Source of the DNA: Paracoccaceae bacterium
Lineage (GTDB): Bacteria > Pseudomonadota > Alphaproteobacteria > Rhodobacterales > Rhodobacteraceae
Direction of reading: 5' to 3'
DNA: 64,000 bases
NCBI GenBank assembly: GCA_021648225.1
Contig: JAKITE010000001.1
Coordinates: forward strand, 14,597-78,596
Positions 35,879 through 45,002 of the stretch are shown one piece after another. Under the pieces are notes generated by a model. The model was not told the origin of the DNA. It saw nothing but the letters and a program-made list of their open reading frames with translations, and ran no database searches. The first letter of the stretch is position 1; every line of letters starts with the position of its first letter. Both the position numbers and the translations under genes were made by a program.

Positions 35879-38008
35879 CTACGAGTTTTTGCGCTGGATC
35901 AGCCGCAAGACTTTGCCAGCTGCCTCGGGTATATTGGTTCCGGGTCCGAATATCGCGCGGACCCCTTTTGAATACAAGAATTCATAATCCTGTTGCGGAA
36001 TGACCCCGCCGCAAACCACAATAATATGGCCTGCTCCGGCTTTGTTCAACGCCTCAATCAGCTTGGGCGCAAGGGTTTTATGCCCTGCCGCCTGACTGGA
36101 AATTCCGATCACATGCACATTACCGGCAATCGCATCCTCAGCGGCTTCCTCCGGCGTTTGAAACAGCGGCCCGACCTCAACCTCAAAGCCGATATCACCA
36201 AAGGCCGTAGCAATCACCTTGGCCCCGCGGTCATGACCGTCTTGCCCCATTTTAACCACCAACATACGCGGCGCGCGGCCCTCACCCTTGGCAAAATCCG
36301 CGATATTTTCCTGTAGCTCTGCATAGGCGGCATTGCCCGCATAAGCCGCGCCATAAACCCCTTTCAGGGTTTTGACCTCTGCCTTATGCCGCCCGAAAAC
36401 ACGCTCCAAAGCATCCGAAATTTCCCCAACCGTGGCCCGTGCCCGCGCCGCACCAATCGCATATTCCAACAAGTTTCCATCGGAACGGGCGGCCTGTTCA
36501 AGTGCTTTAAGCGCAGCATCACATGCCGCCTGATCGCGCCCTGATCGCACCTGTTGCAGCCGTTTCACTTGCGCCTCGCGCACTGCACCATTGTCAATAT
36601 CCAGAATATCAATCGGGTCTTCTTTATCCAGCCGATATTTATTAACCCCGACGATGACCTCATCGCCCAGATCGACCGCTGCCTGACGGCGCGCCGCGGA
36701 TTCTTCAATGCGTAGTTTTGGCATGCCACTGGCCACGGCTTTGGTCATGCCACCCATTTCATCAACTTCTTTGATCAAATCCCAAGCCTTATCCGCCAGT
36801 TCGGCGGTCAGGCTTTCGACATAATAAGACCCCGCCAGCGGGTCGATAACATTGGTAATTCCGGTTTCTTCCTGCAAAATAATCTGGGTATTGCGGGCGA
36901 TCCGCGCCGAAAAATCGGTTGGCAAGGCCATCGCTTCGTCCAGCGCGTTGGTGTGCAGGCTCTGGGTGCCGCCCAGCACTGCCGACATGGCCTCGTATGC
37001 TGTGCGGATCACATTGTTATACGGGTCTTGCGCCTGCAAGCTGACGCCCGAGGTCTGGCAATGGGTCCGCAGCATTTTGCTGCTGGTCTTTTTGGCCCCC
37101 ATTTCTGTCATGATCCGGTGCCATAGCAACCGCGCGGCGCGCAATTTCGCCGCCTCCATGAAAAAATTCATGCCAATGGCAAAGAAAAACGATAGCCGCC
37201 CCGCAAAAGCATCCACATCCATGCCGGTGTCAATCGCGGCGCGCACGTATTCCTTGCCATCGGCCAGCGTATAGGCCAGCTCCTGCACCAGATTGGCGCC
37301 AGCCTCCTGCATGTGATAACCGCTAATGCTGATTGAATTGAATTTCGGCATCTCGGCCGAGGTAAACGCAATAATATCCGACACAATCCGCATGCTTGGT
37401 TCGGGCGGATAAATATAGGTGTTACGCACCATAAATTCCTTCAAGACATCGTTTTGAATGGTGCCGGTCAGGGCGGCGCGGTCAACGCCCTGCTCCTCGC
37501 CCGCCACAATAAAGCTGGCCAAAATCGGAATAACCGCGCCATTCATGGTCATGGAAACCGACATTTTATCCAGCGGAATGCCGTCAAACAAAACCTTCAT
37601 ATCCTCAACACTGTCAATCGCCACACCGGCCTTGCCGACATCGCCAACCACGCGCGGATGATCGCTATCATAGCCCCGATGGGTGGCCAGATCAAAAGCC
37701 ACCGAAACGCCCTTTTGGCCCGCTTCCAGATTGCGCCGGTAAAAAGCGTTGCTTTCCTCGGCCGTGGAAAACCCCGCATATTGGCGGATGGTCCAGGGCC
37801 GCCCCGCATACATGGTGGCGCGAGGGCCACGGGTAAATGGCTCCAACCCCGGCAGGGTATTCATATGGGGCAAATCGGCTATATCTTCGGCGGTATAAAG
37901 CGGTTTTACGGTAATGCCTTCGGGGGTTTCCCAATTCAGGCCCGCAAGCGGTTTGCCACGCAATTCCTTTTCAGCAAGGGCTTTCCAATCATCAGACGGG
38001 TTTGACAT
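35879..38008 (-). CDS. Methylmalonyl-CoA mutase, single-chain
   Basis: 709 residues, the ScpA/Sbm/MutB-like large form carrying both domains. The N-terminal barrel (about 20-540) shows [42 protein letters not shown] and [15 protein letters not shown]. The C-terminal cobalamin domain begins near 580 with the DxHxxG signature in [14 protein letters not shown], whose His coordinates cobalt. It rearranges (R)-methylmalonyl-CoA to succinyl-CoA. It stands between pccA plus a membrane gene and maeB. The epimerase needed after PCC, and the MeaB chaperone, are not in the window. The start ATG is preceded by GAAAGGGGCCTGTA. Confidence 0.95.
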   Translation of the reverse strand: MSNPSDDWKALAEKELRGKPLAGLNWETPEGITVKPLYTAEDIADLPHMNTLPGLEPFTRGPRATMYAGRPWTIRQYAGFSTAEESNAFYRRNLEAGQKGVSVAFDLATHRGYDSDHPRVVGDVGKAGVAIDSVEDMKVLFDGIPLDKMSVSMTMNGAVIPILASFIVAGEEQGVDRAALTGTIQNDVLKEFMVRNTYIYPPEPSMRIVSDIIAFTSAEMPKFNSISISGYHMQEAGANLVQELAYTLADGKEYVRAAIDTGMDVDAFAGRLSFFFAIGMNFFMEAAKLRAARLLWHRIMTEMGAKKTSSKMLRTHCQTSGVSLQAQDPYNNVIRTAYEAMSAVLGGTQSLHTNALDEAMALPTDFSARIARNTQIILQEETGITNVIDPLAGSYYVESLTAELADKAWDLIKEVDEMGGMTKAVASGMPKLRIEESAARRQAAVDLGDEVIVGVNKYRLDKEDPIDILDIDNGAVREAQVKRLQQVRSGRDQAACDAALKALEQAARSDGNLLEYAIGAARARATVGEISDALERVFGRHKAEVKTLKGVYGAAYAGNAAYAELQENIADFAKGEGRAPRMLVVKMGQDGHDRGAKVIATAFGDIGFEVEVGPLFQTPEEAAEDAIAGNVHVIGISSQAAGHKTLAPKLIEALNKAGAGHIIVVCGGVIPQQDYEFLYSKGVRAIFGPGTNIPEAAGKVLRLIQRKNS

Positions 38009-38174
38009 TACAGGCCCCTTTCAGGTTTTGTTTACGGTTTCTTGATGCAACAGCGGTATAACCATCTTGCAAACGCGGGGCTTGTGCCCTAAATACAGGT
38101 AAGCAATGCATAGCTGGCACCAAGCAATTGAAGGGATGTTTATATGTCAAAATCACATTATCCACCTCGTCCAA

Positions 38175-38792
38175 TCAACGGTCGGACAGGTCCGAAACCC
38201 GGCTATTAAGCCAGTTTTCAACCTGTTCACGGGTTTGATTTAATTCTTTTTCACTGCGAATAGCTAAAAACCGGTCAACCCCTTGGCGGCCTGATCTTAT
38301 GTGCAAATCCAGCATGGTTTCCGCCTCCAGCCCCAAAACAACCGCTTCTTGTTTCATCGAGATAAAATTGCGGTAAACATCCATTCGCCGCTGCATTTCC
38401 AGTTCTGCAAACATCTTGGTCCGCATATCCAACGCCATTTCGGCAATCGCCACAATCTGGCTGTAATACACCACCACAGGGTCAATCGAGCTTTCGGGCA
38501 GGATATGAATATCCGCCAAAATCGCCTGAAAAAACGTGTCGTTCTTTTCACGCGGGATAAACGGCACAAAATTTTTATCCCCTTGCATTCGCGCCAGCAT
38601 GCCCTGTTCAAATTCATCCAACCGGTCGCGAACCAGCACCGCCACATAGGCCCGAATTTCCGCCAGCAGAGCAATTTGAATATCCTTAACCCGTTCCTGC
38701 CGCCGCTTTCCGTCAAAATGACGGTCGCGCAGAAACCCGAACACAGAGGCAATCACTGTGGCAATAATCGCTGGGCCGATCCAGGCTTGCAT
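38175..38792 (-). CDS. Unknown protein with one N-terminal membrane helix
   Basis: 205 residues. The first 20 or so (WIGPAIIATVIASVFGFL) form a membrane helix, followed by a basic patch (RDRHFDGKRRQERVK) and a long, mostly helical cytosolic part rich in Glu, Arg and Met. I recognise no family. It lies 25 nt after pccA and 166 nt before the mutase gene in the same direction, so it travels with the propionate operon. It has no obvious catalytic motif. A role unrelated to propionate is as likely as not. Confidence 0.7.
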   Translation of the reverse strand: MQAWIGPAIIATVIASVFGFLRDRHFDGKRRQERVKDIQIALLAEIRAYVAVLVRDRLDEFEQGMLARMQGDKNFVPFIPREKNDTFFQAILADIHILPESSIDPVVVYYSQIVAIAEMALDMRTKMFAELEMQRRMDVYRNFISMKQEAVVLGLEAETMLDLHIRSGRQGVDRFLAIRSEKELNQTREQVENWLNSRVSDLSDR

Positions 38793-38817
38793 TTAGCTGA
38801 TGCTCCTCATTGGCAAT

Positions 38818-40818
38818 CTATTCGAACTCCATAATCACATCGTCAACCGCCAGACTATCGCCCGCAACCGCGTTGATTTTGGCTATCACCGCTTTTTTCT
38901 CGGCCTTCAGCACGTTTTCCATTTTCATGGCCTCCACAGTGCAAAGCGCCTGGCCTTCCTGCACCTCGTCGCCCACCGCAACATTCAGCGAAACAACCAG
39001 CCCCGGCATCGGGCAAAGCAACAGGTTGCTGGTATCGGGTGCTACTTTTTCGATCATATGTTTTGACAGCTCGAACAGGCGCGGGGTGCGGATGATCACG
39101 TTCAAATCCGCGCCGCGATGGCGCATGCGAAACCCGTTGGAAATCAGGTCTATCTTTACATTCATCTTTTGCCCCGAGACCTCCAGCTTGGGCAAAGTTT
39201 CCCCTGCTTGCCAATTTGATGTCACGCGGTGGCTGGCACCATCCGCAAATGTCACGGTTGATCCGTCGCGATCCGCATCAATGCTAACCGCAAAATCATA
39301 GCCCCCCAGCGAGATCACAAATTCACTGCCAACCTCGCGTTCGTGGTTATCAATGCGCCCCGAAATGCGGGCAGCACGAATTTCACTTACCCGATGCATG
39401 GCCGAAGCCCCCGCCGCCAGCTTTTGCAAAATCGCTTGCGGCAGCTCCACGCCTTTGAACCCGTCGGGGTATTCTTCCTCGATAAACGCCGTGGAAATAT
39501 CGCCCGAGATAAACCTCGGATGGTCCATCACGGCGGAACAAAACGGCAGGTTATGGCCAATGCCTTCCAGTTCAAACCCGTCCAGCGCTTGTCGCATGGT
39601 TTCCAGCGCGGCGGCGCGATCCGGCCCCCAACTGCATAATTTGGCAATCATCGGATCATAATACATGCTGATCTCGCCGCCCTCGAAAACGCCGGTATCA
39701 TTGCGCACGGCATGGGTTTCGCTGGCTTCTTCAGCCGGTGGGCGATACCGCGTCAGCCGCCCGATCGAGGGCAAAAACCCGCGATAGGGATCCTCGGCGT
39801 AAAGCCGGCTTTCAATCGCCCAGCCGTTCAGCTGCACATCCTTTTGCGCGATGGATAATTTCTCGCCATACGCCACGCGGATCATTTGTTCGACCAGATC
39901 AATGCCGGTGATCAATTCAGTTACCGGATGTTCAACCTGCAACCGTGTGTTCATCTCCAGAAAGTAAAAATTCTGGTCACTATCAACAATAAATTCCACA
40001 GTGCCGGCGCTGCAATAATCCACTGCCTGCGCCAAAGCCACTGCCTGCGCGCCCATCGCCGCGCGGGTTTGCGGGGTTAAAAACGGGCTGGGGGCTTCTT
40101 CGATCACCTTTTGCTGGCGGCGCTGAATGGAACATTCGCGCTCATGCAGATAAATGCAATTTCCAAAGCTGTCGCCCAGCACCTGAATTTCGATATGACG
40201 CGGCTGGGTGATAAATTTTTCAATAAAAATCCGGTCATCGCCAAAACTGGCCGCCGCCTCGTTTTTAGAGCTTTGAAACCCTTCGCGCGCGCCCGCATCA
40301 TCCCATGCAATCCGCATGCCTTTGCCACCACCACCGGCAGAGGCCTTGATCATCACCGGATAGCCGACTTGCTGGCTGATTTTTACCGCCTCGTCGGCAC
40401 CTTCAATCAACCCCATATGGCCCGGAACTGTTGATACACCGGATTCCTCCGCCAGTTTTTTGCTGGTGATTTTATCGCCCATCAGCTGAATGGCCCCGAC
40501 CGGAGGGCCGATAAACGCCACCCCTGCGGCCTCCAGCGCCTCGGCAAATTTTGGATTTTCCGACAGGAACCCATAGCCCGGATGCACTGCCTCGGCACCT
40601 GTTGCCTTGATTGCCGCCATGATTTTATCAATCACGATATAAGACTGGTTGGCAGGCGATGGCCCGATATGCACGGCTTCGTCCGCCATTTTCACATGCA
40701 AAGCATGTTTATCCGCATCGGAATAAACCGCCACGGTTTTAATGCCCATTTTTTTGGCGGTCTTCATAACCCGACAGGCGATTTCACCGCGATTGGCGAT
40801 TAGGATTTTTTTGAACAT
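38818..40818 (-). CDS. pccA: Propionyl-CoA carboxylase, biotin-carrying alpha subunit
   Basis: 666 residues from MFKKILIANRGEIACRVMKTA. Biotin carboxylase domain 1-450 (ATP-grasp lid SAGGGGKGMRIAWDD, HIEIQVLGDSFGNCIYLHERECSIQRRQQKV split over about 205-235, EMNTRLQVEHPVTE). A middle BT-type domain follows, then the biotinyl domain, in which AMKMEN places the biotin on Lys632. With PccB it carboxylates propionyl-CoA to (S)-methylmalonyl-CoA. The ribosome site (AAGGGGC, 9 nt from the ATG) lies inside a hairpin stem upstream. The start 14 codons earlier is rejected because MFKKILIANRGEIA is the family N-terminus. Confidence 0.96.
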   Translation of the reverse strand: MFKKILIANRGEIACRVMKTAKKMGIKTVAVYSDADKHALHVKMADEAVHIGPSPANQSYIVIDKIMAAIKATGAEAVHPGYGFLSENPKFAEALEAAGVAFIGPPVGAIQLMGDKITSKKLAEESGVSTVPGHMGLIEGADEAVKISQQVGYPVMIKASAGGGGKGMRIAWDDAGAREGFQSSKNEAAASFGDDRIFIEKFITQPRHIEIQVLGDSFGNCIYLHERECSIQRRQQKVIEEAPSPFLTPQTRAAMGAQAVALAQAVDYCSAGTVEFIVDSDQNFYFLEMNTRLQVEHPVTELITGIDLVEQMIRVAYGEKLSIAQKDVQLNGWAIESRLYAEDPYRGFLPSIGRLTRYRPPAEEASETHAVRNDTGVFEGGEISMYYDPMIAKLCSWGPDRAAALETMRQALDGFELEGIGHNLPFCSAVMDHPRFISGDISTAFIEEEYPDGFKGVELPQAILQKLAAGASAMHRVSEIRAARISGRIDNHEREVGSEFVISLGGYDFAVSIDADRDGSTVTFADGASHRVTSNWQAGETLPKLEVSGQKMNVKIDLISNGFRMRHRGADLNVIIRTPRLFELSKHMIEKVAPDTSNLLLCPMPGLVVSLNVAVGDEVQEGQALCTVEAMKMENVLKAEKKAVIAKINAVAGDSLAVDDVIMEFE

Positions 40819-40825
40819 CAGGCAA

Positions 40826-40852
40826 TGCCCCTTTGCAATAGAAAAAGGGGCA
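40826..40852 (-). promoter_or_regulatory. Hairpin covering the pccA ribosome site
   Basis: On the coding strand TGCCCCTTT and AAAGGGGCA form a perfect 9-base stem with a 9-base loop, ending 8 bases before the pccA ATG. The GGGG that should act as Shine-Dalgarno sequence is in the 3' arm, so folding would hide it. The loop side also contains TTGCAAAG, close to the TTTGCAAA box. Confidence 0.5.
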
Positions 40853-40908
40853 TCCCGCAATGGAACGCCCCCTTAAAACAGATATACCCGCGCGAATGCG
40901 CGAAGAAA

Positions 40909-41100
40909 TTAGCAGGTGTTGGTTGCGTAACAACCCGCACCAACCGCACCACCAATAGCAGCACCCGTGACCATATCGCCACCCGTAGCACCGGCAACAC
41001 CCGCACCAACAAGCGCGCCAAGCCCGGCGCTTTCGCCAATGGTGTTACAACCGGCCAGCAAAAAGCCGGAAAATAGGATAACGACAAATTTATTCCGCAT
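40909..41100 (-). CDS. Small glycine-rich lipoprotein
   Basis: 63 residues, preceded by CAGGAGAAAAATC. Signal peptide with lipobox FLLAGC (lipidated Cys about 18), followed by GLGALVGAGVAGATGGDMVTGAAIGGAVGAGC, a glycine-zipper pattern like the small outer-membrane lipoproteins of the OsmB/glycine-zipper type. Two further Cys near the end (GCYATNTC) could form a disulfide. It sits inside the propionate operon between the short unknown gene and pccA. Its link to propionate use is not evident. Confidence 0.82.
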   Translation of the reverse strand: MRNKFVVILFSGFLLAGCNTIGESAGLGALVGAGVAGATGGDMVTGAAIGGAVGAGCYATNTC

Positions 41101-41194
41101 GATTTTTCTCCTGATTGAAAATTACCCGATAAACATGCGCCCAGAACGCGGACAAAGCCAGTCTTTATTCCAAAATGGGCGGAAAATTGCTGCA

Positions 41195-41569
41195 TTATTC
41201 CTCGGTCCACTCAAACATATCGGGGAAACTGGCCTGCGCACGGGTCACATCGATTTTCAACATAGCCTCGTAATCAGCCGGATCAAACGGGTCTGATGCC
41301 GCGATAACCTCGCGGCCAAAAACCCAGTTCAGGCGGCCCGCATCCAGATTTCCGCGCTCAAAAGGTTGATCGCCAAAATGCAGCCAAAGCGCCGCCATAA
41401 AGGTGGCATCGGCGCGCTTGTCAATCGGTTTACGATCCCTGAACCGCTCGCGTGCTTTTAATGGCGTCACCCCTTTTGGCGAGGCCCGCCGAATGGTAAA
41501 TTGCAGATCAGAGCCATGCAACCGCCCCGGAAAGCCGCGATGTTTTAACATATAAGGAAGATTAGCCAT
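41195..41569 (-). CDS. Hypothetical protein, 124 residues
   Basis: No family recognised. The sequence is soluble and moderately charged, with a KRADATFMAALWLHFGDQPFERGNLDAGRLNWVFG core and an acidic end (MFEWTEE). The start ATG lies 8 bases inside the end of the preceding gene, and codon use is like its neighbours, so it is probably expressed as part of the pcc operon. It could be a small partner of the membrane-anchored protein encoded just before it. Confidence 0.65.
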   Translation of the reverse strand: MANLPYMLKHRGFPGRLHGSDLQFTIRRASPKGVTPLKARERFRDRKPIDKRADATFMAALWLHFGDQPFERGNLDAGRLNWVFGREVIAASDPFDPADYEAMLKIDVTRAQASFPDMFEWTEE

Positions 41570-41963
41570 TTGTCATGCCATCCTTTTGCGCGCACCCATC
41601 GGCATCATAAGCAAACCCGAAAACCGCCTTGTCAAACAGCCGATAAAAATACCGGCCGCCATCAATATATAAAATCTCCATATTTCCGGTCGGGCTTATG
41701 CCTGTCAAAGGCACCTCTCCGCTGGCGATATCCGCCACCAGCGAGGTGCAGATTTCATTGGCCAAGGCCGGTTGGTCCAGCCCCTCGGCGGCCTCGATAT
41801 AAATCTGCAACGGCTCTGCGCCGCCTTTTCGTTTGAACATCACCTGCGCCGAAACCCCGTTATCCGAGGTTGCATAGCCAAGCTCGGCCAAGGGTGGAAA
41901 GAAAAACCGCAATCCGCCCAGCACCAGCACCAGCACAATAAATAGTTTAATAAGATTTTTCAT
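41562..41963 (-). CDS. Hypothetical membrane-anchored protein, 133 residues
   Basis: Begins MKNLIKLFIVLVLVLGGLRFFF, a membrane anchor or uncleaved signal, after a GGGGGCGATT ribosome site; the start ten codons earlier would overlap pccB. The remainder, outside the membrane, is a small mixed domain (ELGYATSDNGVSAQVMF, then MEILYIDGGRYFYRLFDKAVFGFAYDADGC). No family recognised. It begins 10 nt after the pccB stop and overlaps the next gene, so it is operonic. Confidence 0.65.
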   Translation of the reverse strand: MKNLIKLFIVLVLVLGGLRFFFPPLAELGYATSDNGVSAQVMFKRKGGAEPLQIYIEAAEGLDQPALANEICTSLVADIASGEVPLTGISPTGNMEILYIDGGRYFYRLFDKAVFGFAYDADGCAQKDGMTNG

Positions 41964-41973
41964 AATCGCCCCC

Positions 41974-43506
41974 CTAAAGCGGAATATTATCATGTTTCTT
42001 CCACGGATTTTTCAACTGCTTGCCCCGTAAACTGGCAAACGCCCGCGCCACCCGTAATCGCGTATTATGGGGCAAAATCACCTCGTCAATAAACCCCCGT
42101 TCCGCGGCCACAAACGGGCTGGCGAAACGGGCCTCGTAATCGGCTGTGTGGGCTGCGATTTTATCAGCATCATCCAGATCAGCACGGTGGATAATCTCTA
42201 CCGCGCCCGATGCGCCCATCACCGCGATTTGCGCTGTGGGCCAGGCATAATTGAAATCACCGCGCAGATGTTTGGAGGCCATCACATCATAAGCGCCACC
42301 ATACGCCTTACGAACTATTACTGTCACTTTGGGCACAGTCGCCTCGCCATAAGCAAACAGCAGCTTGGCACCGTGTTTGATCACCCCGCCATATTCCTGC
42401 GCCGTTCCGGGCAAAAACCCGGGCACATCCACCAGTGTCAGGATCGGGATTTCAAACGCATCACAAAACCGCACAAACCGCGCTGCCTTACGGCTGGAGT
42501 CAATATCCAGACACCCCGCCAGCACCATGGGTTGGTTGGCCACTACGCCGACGGTTTTGCCTTCGAGACGAATAAATCCGGTCAGGATATTTTTGGCAAA
42601 TTCCGCCTGAATCTCAAAAAAATCACCCTCGTCGGCCAGTTTTCGCACCAGCTCCGACATATCATACGGGGCATTAGGGTTATCCGGCACCAGAGTATCA
42701 AGGCTGGCCTCGACCCGTGACGGATTATCATTAAAGGGCCGCGTTGGCGGTTTTTCACGATTGTTCAGCGGCAAAAAGTCAAACAAGCGGCGCACCTCGA
42801 ACAAGGCTTCCATGTCATTATCATAGGCCCCGTCCGCCACCGAAGATTTACCGGTATGGGTGCGCGCACCGCCCAATTCCTCAGCCGTAACCACCTCGTT
42901 GGTCACGGTTTTAACCACATCCGGCCCTGTAACAAACATATAGGAACTGTCGCGCACCATAAAAATAAAATCGGTCATGGCTGGCGAATATACCGCCCCG
43001 CCCGCGCATGGCCCCATGATCACGCTGATCTGCGGCACCACACCGCTGGCCAGCACATTGCGCTGAAACACATCGGCATAACCGCCCAGCGCATCGACAC
43101 CTTCTTGAATGCGCGCGCCGCCAGAATCATTCAGGCCAATCACCGGCGCACCGTTGCGCATGGCCATATCCATGATTTTACAGATTTTCTGGGCATGGGT
43201 GGCAGACAATGACCCGCCCAGCACGGTGAAATCCTGACTATACACATACACCATACGGCCATTAATGGCGCCCCAACCGGTGACAACCCCGTCGCCGGGG
43301 TATTTTTGTTTTTCCATGCCAAAATCAGTGCAGCGATGGCTGACAAACATGTCGAATTCCTCAAAACTGCCCTCGTCCAGCAAAACCTCAAGCCGCTCGC
43401 GCGCGGTAAGTTTGCCTTTGGAATGCTGCACATCAATGCGCCGCTGGCCGCCGCCCATTCTGGCCTCACCCCTGCGGGTTTCGAGTTGTTGCAGAATATC
43501 ATCCAT
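41974..43506 (-). CDS. pccB: Propionyl-CoA carboxylase beta subunit
   Basis: 510 residues, the usual size. Carboxyltransferase motifs: [40 protein letters not shown] (oxyanion site), [29 protein letters not shown] and [29 protein letters not shown]. It transfers the carboxyl group from biotin on PccA to propionyl-CoA. It is first in the long propionate operon. Its upstream region holds four TTTGCAA-type boxes for the PccR-type regulator, the nearest (43531-43538) about 25 bp from the ATG. Confidence 0.96.
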   Translation of the reverse strand: MDDILQQLETRRGEARMGGGQRRIDVQHSKGKLTARERLEVLLDEGSFEEFDMFVSHRCTDFGMEKQKYPGDGVVTGWGAINGRMVYVYSQDFTVLGGSLSATHAQKICKIMDMAMRNGAPVIGLNDSGGARIQEGVDALGGYADVFQRNVLASGVVPQISVIMGPCAGGAVYSPAMTDFIFMVRDSSYMFVTGPDVVKTVTNEVVTAEELGGARTHTGKSSVADGAYDNDMEALFEVRRLFDFLPLNNREKPPTRPFNDNPSRVEASLDTLVPDNPNAPYDMSELVRKLADEGDFFEIQAEFAKNILTGFIRLEGKTVGVVANQPMVLAGCLDIDSSRKAARFVRFCDAFEIPILTLVDVPGFLPGTAQEYGGVIKHGAKLLFAYGEATVPKVTVIVRKAYGGAYDVMASKHLRGDFNYAWPTAQIAVMGASGAVEIIHRADLDDADKIAAHTADYEARFASPFVAAERGFIDEVILPHNTRLRVARAFASLRGKQLKNPWKKHDNIPL

Positions 43507-43530
43507 GTCATGCCCCTAAACGCTTACAGG

Positions 43531-43632
43531 TTTGCAACGCAGCATAAGGCGGTGGCGGCATAAATAAAAGTCGCGATTGGTATATTTGCAAACTTAGCAC
43601 AGGCCTTGTCGATAAGTTTGCAAATTTGCAAA
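43531..43632. promoter_or_regulatory. Cluster of TTTGCAAA palindromes before pccB (PccR-type sites)
   Basis: TTTGCAAA occurs at 43585-43592, 43617-43624 and 43625-43632, the last two head to tail without spacer. A 7/8 match, TTTGCAAC, is at 43531-43538. In Rhodobacter sphaeroides the regulator PccR acts at paired TTTGCAAA palindromes before pccB, as I recall with a 4-bp gap. Spacing differs here. The pccR-like gene is about 1.9 kb away. The tetR gene starts 61 bp beyond the last box, so it may respond too. Confidence 0.75.
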
Positions 43633-43667
43633 CTGTCTTTTCATTCCGGCACCGGGCAGCTATAAAT

Positions 43668-43680
43668 TGAACATCGTTCA
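43668..43680. promoter_or_regulatory. TetR-family operator copy 1, before the tetR gene
   Basis: TGAAC-ATC-GTTCA, a perfect 5-base inverted repeat with 3-base spacer, 12 bp upstream of the tetR ATG and next to its ribosome site CCGGAGG. The same pattern recurs twice after the gene. Together they point to autoregulation. Confidence 0.75.
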
Positions 43681-43692
43681 CCGGAGGTCCAA

Positions 43693-44298
43693 ATGGCCAA
43701 AAATACCAAAGCCCGTCACGAAGACCTGCGCAACCGCCTGCTTGATCTGGCCGAACAGGTTGTGATTGAAAAAGGCCTGAACGCACTGCGCGCCCGCGAT
43801 CTGGCCAAACAGGCCAATTGCTCGGTCGGGGCGATATATACTGTGTTCAAGGATATGAACGGGCTGGCATTACAGGTAAATGGCCGCACGTTTCAGCAGC
43901 TGGGTGCAGCAGTGGCGGCATCGGTTACCGATATGAAAAATGATCCGCCCTGCGAACGGCTGGTGGCATTGTCGCTGGCATATCTGGATTTTGCGTCCGA
44001 GAATTTCAATGCATGGTCCAGCCTGTTTGACATCGAAATGACCGCCGGGCCGAATGTGCCGGAATGGTATATGAACGCGCTTGCAGACCTGTTTCGCCAC
44101 ATTAACGCACCCGTGCGTGAAATTTTCCCCGAACTATCCCGCAAAGACAGCGAATTAATGACCAGAGGGCTGTTTTCATCGATCCACGGTATTGTTTTAC
44201 TGGGCCTACAGCGGCGCATTTCCGGTGTGCCACTGGATGAAATGGCGCGAATGATTACCCTAATCCTTTCAAATCTAAGCAAAAACCAAAAAACTTGA
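43693..44298 (+). CDS. TetR-family transcriptional regulator
   Basis: 201 residues. The N-terminal helix-turn-helix is typical (LLDLAEQVVIEKGLNALRARDLAKQANCSVGAIYTVFKDMNGL, here split over residues about 16-58). The ligand domain is of the WHG or TetR_C_33 kind (LVALSLAYLDFASENFNAWSSLFD). It sits between the pccB promoter and a PspA-like/YiaAB pair. TGAAC-N3-GTTCA palindromes occur just before its start and twice at its end, so it likely represses itself and the PspA-like operon. The effector is unknown; a fatty-acid-derived or membrane-stress cue is a guess. The preceding ribosome site CGGAGG is good. Confidence 0.9.
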   Translation: MAKNTKARHEDLRNRLLDLAEQVVIEKGLNALRARDLAKQANCSVGAIYTVFKDMNGLALQVNGRTFQQLGAAVAASVTDMKNDPPCERLVALSLAYLDFASENFNAWSSLFDIEMTAGPNVPEWYMNALADLFRHINAPVREIFPELSRKDSELMTRGLFSSIHGIVLLGLQRRISGVPLDEMARMITLILSNLSKNQKT

Positions 44299-44334
44299 AC
44301 AAAGTTCACATTTTTCCTTGAACATTGTTCAAGG
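44296..44334. promoter_or_regulatory. TetR-family operator copies 2 and 3, at the PspA-like start
   Basis: Copy 2 is TGAAC-AAA-GTTCA at 44296-44308, whose first three bases are the tetR stop codon. Copy 3 is the strongest: CCTTGAAC-ATT-GTTCAAGG, perfect 8-base arms, 44316-44334. The TTG taken as start of the PspA-like gene (44325) lies inside copy 3, so a bound repressor would cover the start itself. Confidence 0.8.
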
Positions 44335-45002
44335 GCGCCAATGCAAGGGCCGAGGAAAAATTCCGCGACCATTTTGCCATTGATCTGATTGATCAAAAAA
44401 TCCGCGAGGCACAGGTTGGTTTGCAAGCCGCAAAATCCACCCTCGCCAGCCTGATCCTGCGTGAACGTAGCGAACAACGCCAGATCGAAGCCCTGAAAAG
44501 CCGCATCGACAAGCTGACCCAAAGCACCGTCGCCGCCCTTGCGGATAATCGCACGGAGCTGGCCAGCGAGGCGGCGCAAGGCATTGCCCAGATGGAAAAC
44601 GAAATGGTGGTGCGCCGCGATACCGCCACGCGGATTGAAAGCAAAATTACCCGTCTGCGCACATCGGTCGAGGCAGCGAACCGCCGGATTATCGACCTGA
44701 AGCAAAGCGCAATTACCGCCAAGGCCATCCATCAGGAACGCCGCATTCAGGTCAAGCTCAACAGCTTTGCGCCGCGCCAAAACAGCATCGAGGAGGCCGA
44801 GGAACTGATTTCAAGGGTGGTTGATCAAGACGACCCGTTTGAACAATCGGAGATTCTGCGCGAAATCGACGCCAACCTGCGCTTTGAAGACATCGGCGAA
44901 CGTCTTGCCGAACAGGGCTATGGCACTGCCAGAAAAACCACCGCAGCGGACGTTCTTGCCCGCCTGCAATCTAAAACCAACCAAGGAGAAACAGATGTTT
45001 GA
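44325..45002 (+). CDS. PspA/IM30-like membrane-stress protein, unusual N-terminus
   Basis: 225 residues. IDLIDQKIREAQVGLQAAKSTLASLI starts the long coiled coil of the PspA/IM30 (ESCRT-III-like) family, followed by IAQMENEMVVRRDTATRIESKI, and the tail (DDPFEQSEILREIDANL) is the form found in alphaproteobacteria. Such proteins polymerise on damaged membranes. No ATG is available: an in-frame TGA sits at 44319-44321, and the only early start is TTG at 44325, giving MFKGANARAEEKF. The amphipathic membrane-binding helix usually present at the N-terminus is thus short or missing. No Shine-Dalgarno is visible before it. The next gene overlaps by 8 bases. Confidence 0.78.
   Translation: MFKGANARAEEKFRDHFAIDLIDQKIREAQVGLQAAKSTLASLILRERSEQRQIEALKSRIDKLTQSTVAALADNRTELASEAAQGIAQMENEMVVRRDTATRIESKITRLRTSVEAANRRIIDLKQSAITAKAIHQERRIQVKLNSFAPRQNSIEEAEELISRVVDQDDPFEQSEILREIDANLRFEDIGERLAEQGYGTARKTTAADVLARLQSKTNQGETDV

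Noticed and set aside
38009..38174. Cobalamin riboswitch before the B12-dependent mutase gene
   Set aside because: The 166-bp gap has no recognisable B12-box or matching stems, and the mutase needs cobalamin as cofactor without being a synthesis or uptake gene.
43893..44780. Open frame of 295 codons on the minus strand over the TetR and PspA-like genes
   Set aside because: It is antisense to two well-supported genes, has no ribosome site and its translation (long Arg/Ser/Ala runs) matches no family. It is a by-product of codon bias on the opposite strand.
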